From Setophaga petechia (taxonomy: Eukaryota > Chordata > Aves > Passeriformes > Parulidae), in the NCBI GenBank assembly GCA_024362935.1, contig JANCRA010000003.1:7058001-7122000 (forward strand): DNA of 64,000 nucleotides. The letters are read 5' to 3'. The first letter of the stretch is position 1; the number at the start of each line of letters is the position of its first letter. The notes under the pieces are model-generated. The model was not told the origin of the DNA and did no database searches. It was given only the letters and a program-made list of their open reading frames with translations. Below, in pieces: positions 25,701-37,700 of this stretch. The translations under genes and the position numbers were made by a program.

Positions 25701-28700
25701 ACCGAGGTCTTATTCTGATGCGCAAAAGCGCTAGGGGTAAGCATTTTAGCCAATTCATTTTTGTTTCATCCGCTCTACTCTCCCAGAACTCTGGGGGTGC
25801 CACGGAGTATGTAATTTCCATTTTATTCCTAATGCTTCAATTATATTTTGCAATGTTCAGGACATAAAATGTGGGCCTCGGTCTGAGTCTATAGTGTTCA
25901 CCATTCCATATCTGGGGATACTACCATCCTCCCCTCTCTTGGAACAATCTCGACCCCAAATGAACTTGCAGATCCCTTCCTAACAAACTTTTTCGAGTTT
26001 AGGCAGATAAATAAAATTAGCTTCCCACTCTCTTGCGTTTCCAATTATTTTTACATCTTCAATCACTGATGCTCTAAATGGTTTTCCTCCAGCACCTAAA
26101 ACTTCACAGAATTTTCTCCCAATTTCCATACCTTTCGGTATTTTGTTGAGACAGGACTTATCTGGTTCTGTATCAACTAAAAATTCAAATTCTTCATTTA
26201 GGGGTCCCACTTTAAAGTTTACCAAGGGCTCTTCTAGATGTTGAAAGCCCCTGACACCCCTAATCATCACCTCTAAGAACTCTTTTTAAGTTATCTTGTT
26301 CCCTGGCTATTGCCACATCCAGACTGAGCTTTTTACAAAACCTCCTGATGTGTCCTGCTTCTTCACAATAAGAGCAGCGCTTTTCACTCTCAGAGGTTTG
26401 AGGTCTCTCCATTTCTCTTGTACCTGACTGCCTGAGAGGCCTATCTTTACCTCCTCCTGGTGGTGGACCTACCCACCCCACACTATCTTTTACCACCTTG
26501 GATCGTGGTATAGAATTGCTTGCTCCCCCGCTTTCTCTAGCCACAGCAACCATGATTCTAGCTTTGGCCTTTGCCTTTTCTTCGTCCCTCCTTAAATACA
26601 CCTTCAATGCCTCCCTTAATAACTCATTAATGTCCCTGTTTTGCCATTCTTCAATCTTTTCCAGTTTCCTCCGTATATCTGGCCAAGATTTGGTAACATA
26701 TTGGACTTTCAGTAGCATTTGACCTTCTGTGGTGTCTGGGTCTATTCTAGAGTACAACTGGAAGTTCCGCTTTAGGCGATTAAGCCAAGCAGCAGGAGTT
26801 TCATCCTTTTCTTGTGTACCTTCAAATGCCAATTTGGTATTAGTTCCTTTGGGAACTGACTCTTTGATCCCCCGAATCATTAAAGATCTATATTCCATCA
26901 TGGCCTTCCTCCCCTCCTCCTGATTAGGGTTCCAGTTGGGATCTGTTAGGGGCAATTTTTGTTCACCGGATTGCACCTGGGGTCCTGGACGGTTATCTCT
27001 CTCCCAAAGTCTTATGCCAGCCGCCCTAATCATCTGTACCTCTTCTGAGGAGAATAATATATTTAAAATAGAATTCATCTCCCCCCAAGTGTAGATATTT
27101 GGCCCTAAGAATTGATCCACTTGGTTGGCTATGCCCACTGGGTCCTCAACTAAATGCCCCAACTCTTTCTTAAATCCCCTCACTTCAGAAGCTGTTAGAG
27201 GAGTATTCACAAAGCCAACACCTCCCACTGCTCCTCCCATAGGAACTTCTCTGAGGGGAAAAAGTCTCTCTGTCTTAGAGGTCTTGGATCTAGTACCACA
27301 GTAAGGCCCATCTTCAGATGCCAAACTAGTTTGAGGGATATCCGAGTTACCCTGAACTTTCTGCAGATCAGCAGGTGTACCGGACAAGGAGGCATTTGTA
27401 TCCCAACTAGGAGGAGGTAGAGGGACAGCAATTGTAGGGGGAAAAGAGTTATTAGGTGAAGTTAGAGAAGGTGTGGAGAATGCAGCAGGTGGAGTAGTCA
27501 CTTGTGGTGTTGCAGAAGGAGTAGAAGGAGGAATTTGAGGGGGCGGTAATGGGATGGCAGCCGGGGGAAGAACCGGGCCAGCCATTGGAGGTGCCTGAGC
27601 AAGAGGATTGTAAGGTGGAGGCGCAGCAGGAGGCAAATAATCTAGGGGGTCCCATCTTTTACCAATTTCAGCCTCCCCTCCTTCATTCCCATCTTTTTTC
27701 TTCTGCACTTTACAAATTTGTACTTCTTTGTCTTCAATAGCATTCTTTAACCAGCAATCTACATACAGTAATTGCTCAGGATCAGTATCTCCTCGAGCTG
27801 TCAGATAATTACTCAGTTGCTGACATATCCACTTGTCTCTTGTCCCACACCAAGGCCATCCTCCTTGCATTTCTAATTCTGGCCAGACTTCTACACAGTA
27901 GTGGATCATCTTTATCTTATCTAATCCCTTTGTGTCCTCTGTCAAATCCCATTTTTCTAACAGTTCCCCTAAGGGGCTACCGAGAGGTATATTCCTTAGT
28001 CTCTTGCCTGTTTTTTTACTATTACACCCTCCCATCTCTTCAGATCTCAAAGGTGTCTCTACCGACAGGTAATCTCAAAAAATTTAGCTGCCTGAAGCTC
28101 AGGACTTTATACTGTAAACACTGCCTGATGTAGTGTGCCTAACCTTCCAACACCGTATCAGGACTTAAAAACAAATTCCCAGCCTACCGAGCTTCCGCTG
28201 GGATTTGTGCCTGGCCTCCTTCGCCAGGACTTAATATGCCTGCAGGGCTTGTGAGGTTGCCCGAATCCTTCGCGGGACTTTCGGGACTTATTTGTGCCTG
28301 GCCTCCTGCGCCAGGACTTAATATGCCTGCAGGGCTTGTGAGGTTGCCCGAATCCTTCGTGGGACTTTCGGGACTTATTTGTGCCTGGCCTCCTGCGCCA
28401 GGACTTAATATGCCTGCAGGGCTTGTGAGGTTGCCCGAATCCTTCGTGGGACTTTCGGGACTTATTTGTGCCTGGCCTCCTGCGCCAGGACTTAATATGC
28501 CTGCAGGGCTTGTGAGGTTGCCCGAATCCTTCGCGGGACTTTCGGGACTTATTTGTGCCTGGCCTCCTGCGCCAGGACTTAATATGCCTGCAGGGCTTGT
28601 GAGGTTGCCCGAATCCTTCGTGGGACTTTCGGGACTTACAATCTGCCTGACATCCTTCGTCAGAACCTTTGGGGTGCCGTGCCACTCATACCACTATTTC

Positions 28701-31700
28701 CTCCGCACGCCCGGAGGGGGGGGTGCCCTACTTCCCCCTTAGGAGACGACTCACTCACGCCAATTCCACACGCTTCCCCCTGTTCCCGGCTGGCCCCTTC
28801 GCAGGAGTCCAGAAACGCGGTACTGAGGGGTCCACAATCGCTTCGGAAGTCCGGGCTGCCGGCCTCCGTCTCATTCACACACACTCACTCGTCTCCTTTG
28901 CCCGTCACCAGATAGTTCTCACCAATCCGGTGCTCCTCTGCGTCATTCGTCCTGAGCCGATCTTCTTCTCTGGTCCTGATTGCCAGCTATCCTTCGAGGT
29001 CCAAGATGGCCGGTCCTGGTGTCCTCTGCAGGCATGGCGGATCCCGGACGAGCCCCCAACTGAAATAAAACTCAACAGGGCAGGAGTTTTATTTCTCCTT
29101 TTAATGCCTTTATTAAAGTGATCAGCTCAGGATTAGGAAGTTCGACGAGGCGGCCGTCTCCGTCGTCTTCCCAGCGTGGCTCAGAGGAGGAGGAGGTGCA
29201 GCTTTGTCCACTAAGGGGCAGAGCTGGGGGTCCACTCCTCACAGGGACGTCTGGGCGGGACCCCGGTATTTCTTCGCTTTTCCCTGTTTCCAAGCTCCAG
29301 GTCCCAGTCCCAGGCAGCTTCTTTTTAGTCAGGGCGAGGGGGCACTGAGGTCTCCTAACATCTCTGCAGGTTCAGCACTCCACTCCTCACATCCACGAAT
29401 CATTCCAATTCTTCAATTTTATATTTGGCTCGTTGGTTTTGGGGTTTTTATAAGTTCAATAAGTCCCATGGTACCTTGGGTTTCTCAGAATCTACATATG
29501 GTAATTCTTTTCTCCTCCCCAGTAACACAAAAACAGAGCTTTTACCTGCCCTGGCTAGGTCGTTAAGTGATACAAAGAGAACTATCAACTCTAACGACTT
29601 ATAGTTAACATAACAAGTAACCCTGGCTAGCAGCTCTGCCTCAGCAACTCTGGTTTTAACAAAATTCAGTTTTTTTCACTAAACAAAACTCCGTTCATAA
29701 CAAACAGCACAAAAGACAAGCTGGCAAAAGACCATGGTCAAGATCATCTACTGTGCTGTGGCTGCCCAAGCTTGGCAAACACTGCTGGGCTCTTGCAGGG
29801 CAGCCTGTTTGCCTGGTGTGAGGCTGTGGTGCCAGGCAGGCGATGCCGTGTACCCACGGGAAGCTCGGGGAGCTGCCCCTCTGGCTGAGCTCTTGTTTCT
29901 GTACACAGAGGCAGCCAGGCATGTGAGAGACCCAGGCACAGCCTTTCCCTTGGTGCACAGTGCCTCGTGTGGATCCTTTTGAAGACTGAGGAAAAGTTAC
30001 TTGCAACTGCACGGGTAAGAACTCGGGAGTTTTACCTCAATCTGCCAGTTTTATTCCTGTGGTGTTAAATTAAGGGATGCCCTTGTTAAACAGCCAGCCC
30101 CCATCAGGCATGTGCGGGTCCCAAGGTCTCCATCTTGAACGAGTTTCATTGCAGAGCCCAGGTGTGAAGATCCATGATTGTCTGCTGCCAAAGGGAGGCT
30201 GCCTTGTCCTTGTTCCTTAGCAAGGAAATGCTGGGACACTTGCAAGCCTGTCTTCATCTCATTTCTGTATTTCCAAGAGCTGCAATCTGCTCTGCTCAGA
30301 AGCCCTTTTATCTGGAAGAAAGGGAGACCATGGGTGGAACCCACTTCCTTATTGAAGGCCATTTCAAAATGTTACTCATCTTCTCTCCAGCTGTTAATGA
30401 TCCCATCCTGTGCAAAGCTGGGGTTTTTTTACAGCCCCTTTGCCTCAGCTGTGCAGGATATTGAGGCTGCTAAGTTTGCCTCTGTGTGGACCCCTCACAG
30501 TCCTCTCCAGCCTGTTGGACTGACACTGCTGATGCTAGAGTAAAGATTATTTCCAGAGCTCAGCACAAGAAAATGTGCAGCTGGTGCCCACCCAGCAGCC
30601 CTCCACAGAGAATCCTGTCCTGTGATCCCCCAGGTGACCCCAGCCCTGCGGCTGCAGCATCTCTTTCTTTTCTCAGCAAAGTTCCCTCTTTGAAGAATTC
30701 TGTTGAGACATGTGGAATACAAATGAAGCAGGGAAGATGTGTTGTGGCAATGGGGAGTTCCAGAGGAAACCACGTTATTTGGAAAACTCAGCGGGGCTTC
30801 TTTTATTCAGCTAAAGCTGAAATGCAACAGCAGGAGTTACCACACTCAGCTCTCTTGCTTTCCATTTCCACCAGCCCCTGGGGAAAAGAAGAGGGGAAAT
30901 TCCATGGCAAACTGCTGAATCATCCCTGGGAAAGTACTCTAAATTGCAGAGATTTTCCTCAAGAATTATTCCCTGAAGAACATGAAGGTAGTCACAAACA
31001 TGCAAGTAGAAGTGCCAGCTGGTGACAATATGCTTAAAGCCTACTGGTTTCAGTGTTTAAGTATCTTTATGGGCTGTTTTTAATCATTACCCTGGGGAAG
31101 ACCATGTGTTCTCAAGCTCTTTTTTTAGCATTTGTTTCAATGTAGGAAGTGACTTAACTCAGGGTAGTGCCACTGAGGTTATCCTAGAGCAAGTCCCTGA
31201 GTCATTGACAAGCCCTCAAAGATGCTGAGTAACAGTAATGGGAAATGTAACTTTATTTTAGTTCCCTCTAATGTAATAGCTGAAGAATGCTTTTGCTTAA
31301 CTGTGGGCTTTCTGTTTTCCTGATACACCATGTGCTGAGCAGGCTCACCTCAATCTGGTTATGAGCCTTTGTGCCATGCTGCCCTGAGTTTTCATACCTC
31401 CTTGGATCCCCAAGTATCCCAGCTCTGTGTGGTGCTGAGTTGCACAGAAAGAACAGAGCTGGAAGTGCTGGACAGTGTAGCACAGCATTGTCCCAGCTTG
31501 CTTCAAACCTGGCCAGCTTGGGAACAGCTCCAGACTCAAGCTAATGAGCTTAAGTGGACATAAGCTGACTCCATATGGAAAAATTATGGATGTCTCTTCA
31601 GCTCAGTGGCACAGCTTATAAAACCTGCTTTATCCCTTCATTTCTGCTTCTAGGGTAATTCAGCCCTTCATTATGCTAATATACAGGGAGTTGTTATTGA

Positions 31701-34700
31701 GCAAATATCCTGCTGTTATCTCTTAACAATTGTCATATATTATTGTGCCTAAATCACATGGTGTGTGTTTTGCCACTTCAATGGATGACTAAAATTTCAG
31801 AATGAGAAGATCCTGACCAGAATAAGCTGTGGTCTGCTTTGCTTAGGAATACCTGGCTTATCATTGGGTGTGGCAGCCTGATATCTGTGCAAACTAAAAG
31901 CACTTTGAACAGAAATGAGTGCTGAGAACTGTGAGCATATCTGAAGGTGCTGAACCCCAGAGGCCGCGTGGGGTTCAAAACCACTTTGAAACTCCAGTGT
32001 GGGGAGCTCAGTCAGCTCTGCATGCAGGCAGCACTCCCATCAATCTGGACACACCTGGGACAGGGGAGCTTTGTGCCTTTGAGGTTACAAAGCTGGTGAA
32101 CTGAAAATGCTGTTGCCATCAATTGGGTTGCCAGTCTGTCACCTCTGCCCTTGCTGTACTGGGGAATTTGACAAGGGTGCAAGGCAGACCTCCCAGCATG
32201 GTGCCAGGGCTCATTCTCATGCTCATTCACACTGACCAGCAAAGGATCACTCGGCTCTGTGTCTTCTTCCCACCACCCCTCTAGTTTTTCAAATGGACAG
32301 GAGGAGGACTGAGAAGTTCATGCTCTGCAGTCAGCACAGGTGTACTGACCATCCATGGATCTCAAGCCTTGCAACATTTTGGTCAGACAGGAGGAAACAA
32401 GAACTGTGCCTGTTTATTACAGCAGGAGTTTTGGTCCCCTCCACATTGGAGCTTTGGTGCCTGATGTGCTGGTATCACTACAAGAGCTACAGACAAGCAG
32501 GCTGTTTCTAATGCAGATGCATAATCTGATCCAAAACAACTAAGTGCTGTCCTCAACAAGTTATTAACTGCCTTGCAGCTCCTCACTAAGCCATGCTTTG
32601 TCCCATTGTGGGGGGCAGGCTTGAAGTGTTTGTGCAGCTCAGCAGGGATGTGCTATCTCAGCACATAGTGTTCACACATTTGCTCACAGTCAGGTGATGG
32701 CACTTGAGAGGAAAAAAATTTTTCTGGGTTGTTTACAACTGCTTGTTTGTCTTTGATTAACACTTTTCAGTGAATATGGGAGAGCAGTTGTTTTGAATAT
32801 ACTTTAGATGAAATTTTTCAGCTGACAGCCACAAATTTCCTAATTCATCAGGCAGAAAAGAACAAAGACCAAAATGGGAGATCAGACTTTATATTCCTTG
32901 GAGGAAGATTCAGAATTGAAAGAATAAATAAGCAAGCCAAACTTTTGAGTTTAAAGCTTCTATAAAGGTCAGATCATGTTTTAAGCAACAAGCCCTTTCT
33001 CTGCAGTGCTAGTTTTGTTTTTACAGCCATTCAAACTAGCACAAGCCAGCCAAGTCTTGGGAAATTTCCCATTGTGCAGCCTCATGGGGCCCATCTCACC
33101 ATGACAGTAGCTCTAAACACTAAGCCTGCTCCTCTTTGCACTCACAAGTCCCTGGCTCAAGGAAGGGAATGATTTTAATTAATGCTGACTGGCTTCTCTG
33201 GATGCTGGTTGAAGAGAGGAAGGGTGGAAAATCTCAGCTACAGTAGCTGGCAGCACGGAGATGTATCTAAGCATTGTTTTGCTGTGTGGGCGCCTTCATT
33301 TGAGCTAAGCTAACTAGGGAAGACTGTAGATAACCCAAGCTGACACTGGGATGAAAGAAAGCTGCAAATCACTTAAACTCAAACAAACAATGTAGAACAA
33401 AACAGAAAAATGTTATTAGGTCAGCTGGAAAACAGCCAGGCTTTGGGTTAAAAGAGACAGCCAAAAAAAATGGAGGCAGAAATTCATCTATTCCAAATGG
33501 ATAATGAGAGGCTGGGAAACCTAACACAGTATGAATGCCATTGTATCTTAACTGTACTTTTTCATTTCCTTTTGTCATTTAGACGGAAGTGGGGAAAGCA
33601 CTGAAAGAAGCCTTTGATACTGGGAAACCCCCTTGGGCAGATGCTGCAGTCATTGAGGTAAACTGGGGGAACTGAAAAGCTCCCAGTCTTTGGGGCAGTC
33701 GTGTTTTTGCACACAAGCATGTGGGTATTTGGCAAGACCCAGCTTTGCATGTCTCAGTCTAAGCTCAGTGTGTTAAAAGCCTGCAAGCTGGCTGCCATAC
33801 TTAAGCTGTGTCTGTTTGCTCCCAAACCTGTTTTTGCCCTGGGCATACATAAAGAAAAAATACCCCCTTACTAAACTAAGGATCAGCCTGAGCTGATTCA
33901 AGCCAAAGCTGCATTTTCATATGTGCCCTGGATCTTTAAGTAACCTTTGGAAAGTGGTGGTGTGTGTTACCCAGCCTGCTCAGTGTGAGCTTTGCAGAGG
34001 ACTTTTATAAAAGCAGGGAGAGCTGCTGAGCCATGGCAGGGCAAACTGCAGGCAGGCTGCTCCTGCTCATCCCTGCTGGGACTGCTGCCCTGATGGGTCA
34101 GGCAGTGCAGGGGGGTCTGCAGAGCACAGCACAGGGCTCCAAGGGCACTGCAGGAGGAGCACACCCTGCTGACTTGTGAGCAGCATGTACTGTGGGCAGA
34201 GGGGATGTGGATCACGACCTGCAGAAGGATTAAAATAAATCCTGGAGTTTATGTGGGCTTTAGTGATGCTGGAGATCAGGGGCATGGCTGTGGGCTCTTA
34301 TGACTGTATTTTTATTCTCCACTTCCACTACCCCAGTGGCAGTCCCGTTTCAGGCCATGAGAGAGGGAAATAGCTCCATGGTCCTTTGGGATGGCAGCCT
34401 CAGGCAGTGGAAGCATTGCATATCAGCAGCAGCTGGTTTTCCTTGTGAGGATACAGCGTTAGCTGGCAAGCCCTGGCTTTTCTGGCCCATCTCAGACCAT
34501 GGAACCAAATGCAGAGCTCACATCAGGGGCTGTTTCCTCCTTGCCTTGCCCTGTACCTGCTGGAGCCATGGAGCAGTGATGTGCCCAGTGATGTACCTGT
34601 GCTAGGGTGATGTTTAGCTATCAAGGTGTTTTTTCCCTGCTCCTGGCTCCTAGTGGAAAGTTTTCTAACAGAAACTAGGACAAAGCATGGTTTGAATCCC

Positions 34701-37700
34701 ATAGTCCTCATATCTGCAACATCTGGCCATGCTTCAGCGTGAGTGGATTCACTCTGTATGTCAGTATGCAACTGACAGCTTTGAATGCTCTGGGGTGGGT
34801 GATGGAAAAGCCTGGATTAATAGGAAAGCCTTATGAAATTACCACCTCCTCAATTTTCTCAGGCTGACACTTAAACTTCAGATAGAAAATGATCAAGGTG
34901 TCATGGAAACTCATCATCTGTGGTTTTCTGACACTTTGGGGAGGCTTATTTTATCCAGCCCCTTTGGGTGAGCTTTTGCATCTGTTATGAGCAGTGGAAA
35001 AACCCATTCATGATGTGAGTCACCCTTTGTCTCTGGCTGACGAGCACTGTGAGGGCACAGCATATGGGTCCATCTGTCTCCTTTTATCCATCTGGCTCTC
35101 CTCCCCTTGCAAGCTTTTGTTTCCACAGAGCAACTAATGGGCAGCATTAAGTTGCCACCTGCTCAAGCCTGCCCTATGTGGGGTGAATTTTGAGCTGTCT
35201 GGCACAGCCCACCTCCTGGCACAGCCCACCTCCTGCAGACACCTGGGCCACCCAGCTGGGCTCAGTGGGGCAGGACATGTGCTCTAGGGTTTAACACACT
35301 CAGGTGTGAGTGGTGCTGGCTGGGAGGGTGACACCTGCCCTCTTCAGGCATGCCATGCAGAGACCCTGGCAGAGGTGCAGGGCACACAGATACGTCTGCA
35401 TAACCTTTTTTTTAGTGGCTGCACCCAAATTTATCTGCCAGGGTGAGTCAGGTAGAAGCACAGATGCTCCTGCAGATGGCAGGTCTGTGTATGAACTGAG
35501 CTGCCAGGCTGGATGTGGTCAGCAGAGAACATCCTCAGGGACAGGCTTTTACCCAAGCTGACCACAACAAAAACAGTGGTAGCAAAAGTGTGGGGTTAGG
35601 CATTATGATAAGCCTGATAAAAAATACATTTATTTCCATGAGGACTCTCAAAAGTGAAGCAGAAATTGGTGCCTAGGGCAGAGGGATTTGCTGCAGGGTG
35701 AACAGTAGGATGTTTTCCTGTTCACTGCATAGGGAACAAATGACTTTGGCCAGCTCTGCTCTCACACATTGAAATCCACAGATAATAACAGAGAAGACAG
35801 AGGCTGCCAGGCGAGTCAGCGAGAGCCTGGGTGAGAAGGCGGAAGCTGAGTGCCTGCAGGAGTGCCTGAGGTTCCTGGAGAGGTAGGAAGGATGCTGTTT
35901 TCCTCCTTGGTAACATTCTTAAAGCTCAAAAGAAAGAAATCCTGATGAAGCAGCTGATGTTGCTGTGTTCACCTGGATCTTGATGGTTGTTTCCCATTAA
36001 GCTGTTACTGGAGACAGCACTTCACTGCTGCTTGTGTGCTCAGGATTTGTTGTTGGACTAAAGCTGAGGCAACAAAGTGCATCTGGAGTAGCTGGGACAG
36101 GATAAAGCCTTTTGGGGAGATCTGGAGGGGTTCAGACCTTAAACACACCTGGGAAGAGGGGCAGCCAAGTGCCCAGTGCCCAGGCCTGGCCCTTCCTACC
36201 CTGGCTGTGCATCCCAGGCACAGTGCTTTCTGCTGGCTCTGTGGCAGGATGGGGAGCTCTGCTCTGTCCTAGTTCTCATAGCAGAGTGAATGTCTTCTCA
36301 TCTGGCCTCTCACCACTTCCTCTGGCTCCCTTCATCTGCTTTTTGTTCTTGGGTATTTTTCTCCCCATTTATCTGCTGCAGCAGAAAATGCCAGGACTGC
36401 TGGTTTAGGTAGTATTTCAGATGGAGAATTGATTTAAGATCCTTGGCCCTCCACATGATGAGAGGAAAGAAATTCCTATAAAATGGAGGTGTGCAGAAGC
36501 CCTTTGTGAGACTGAGACTGACAAAGCAGTTCAGAGACCTTGTTGGTTATTCATATATGCTGAGACTTTGTTATGCAGCTTTATCAACAAAGCCTGAGTT
36601 CTTTCCCAGAAGGAAGTGTTGCAAATCAACCTGCTGCCTCTTGGTCCCTGACAAAGGTACCCAGGCAGCTCCAGGGCTCTCCCTTCTGTTCCTGTGTTTT
36701 TATTCTCCATCAGCTGGGCAGGACAGAGACTTTGTCATGCTGTAGATCCCACCTGGGGGATTGAAACCATGAGATAAAAAGACAAATAATCACACAGTAT
36801 TTCTTCAGTGTGCTATTGATGTTAGATGTTATGGAGCACACCAGATTAAAGGTGCTTCTTCCTGTTTTAATTTAGCTATGAAGATGAAGTAAGAAGTTTT
36901 ATCCAGCTTGATGGCTGCCCACAGATCTACAGCAGCTTACAAATCCTGGAGAGTTGCTGCCTTCTCAGGTTAGAAAACAGGGCCTCATGACGTGGGGAAC
37001 AAAATGAGTTTTCTGCTGGTCTGATCTCTTTCTGACTGGTATGAGGCCAACCTTGCCTCCATCTGGGTATGGATATCCAACCCTGTGCACACCAGCCTTT
37101 AACCATGGAGGAAGCCAGCTGCTGTCAGCAAGACTCCTGCAGAGCTGCCCTGGCTGTCCCAGCAAGAGGGAGGCTGAGATGGGGGCTGTGACTGTGGCCA
37201 GGGCCACAGGGCTGTACTGCCACTTTCTGCCTGCTCCCAGGCCCTGCAGGTGCAGGGGATGCAGCCATCTCCCCCTTCCTGCACTGAGCAGGAGGCAGCA
37301 GTACTGTGTCATGTGTGGGGACACTATCCTGGCTAACCCCACTGTGGGGTTGTCCTTCCTTTCCCTGGCCTGACCATCCTCCAGCAGGAAAGCTGCATAA
37401 AAGTTATGCTGAGATGTGTATGCTACTGCACTTGGTAGGTGCAATCTTAAGCACCTTCCTGAATGAAATCCCATGGAATATGTCAGGCTCTCCCTGGGGT
37501 TGCTTGGAAGGAGGGAAGCAGTAAAGCACAGAAGGGTGGAGGAGGATGTTTGCACCTACAAGCTAATTTCAGAAGCACTTGCAGCATCAGAGAAAACAAG
37601 GTTGCTTCTCTTCTTCCTGTGTAAAATTATCCAGGGATCTCTGGAGTCAGCAAAATGCCAAAATCCAACATATGCACAGTGATTACTTGACATCAGAGCC

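Larger units (their letters stand above)
23131..29702 (-). mobile_element. Endogenous gammaretrovirus-like provirus, defective, antisense in intron 2
   Basis: This 6.57-kb element has all the hallmarks of a provirus on the minus strand: LTR, tRNA-Pro primer binding site, leader, gag, protease, partial integrase, env remnant, polypurine tract, LTR, and a 5-bp target duplication. Gag layout (myristoylation site, PPPY late motif, single CCHC finger), the UAG at the end of gag and the GPY/F-type integrase tail are gammaretrovirus-like. It is defective: reverse transcriptase, RNase H and the first part of integrase are deleted, and protease, integrase and env carry shifts or stops. The LTRs differ at one spot only, so integration is recent. 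Because pol loss must have been present or acquired very close to that time, it was probably copied using enzymes from another virus. Confidence 0.95.
29061..29702 (-). repeat. 5' LTR of the provirus (642 bp)
   Basis: It is the promoter copy in viral sense (TGTTAT...TTTCA). A TATA-type box (plus 29446-29452) would place the RNA start near 29420. AATAAA words in viral sense lie at plus 29109-29114 and 29088-29093. It differs from the 3' LTR only around 29523-29535 ('aaaaacagagc' against 'aaaatagggc'). Confidence 0.95.

Noticed and set aside
28204..28638. CRISPR-like regular array
   Set aside because: The 87-bp units are near-identical throughout with no unique spacers, and lie inside a retroviral leader.
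28236..28742. 168-codon plus-strand frame across the leader repeats
   Set aside because: Antisense to the virus and open only because the repeat is a multiple of three.
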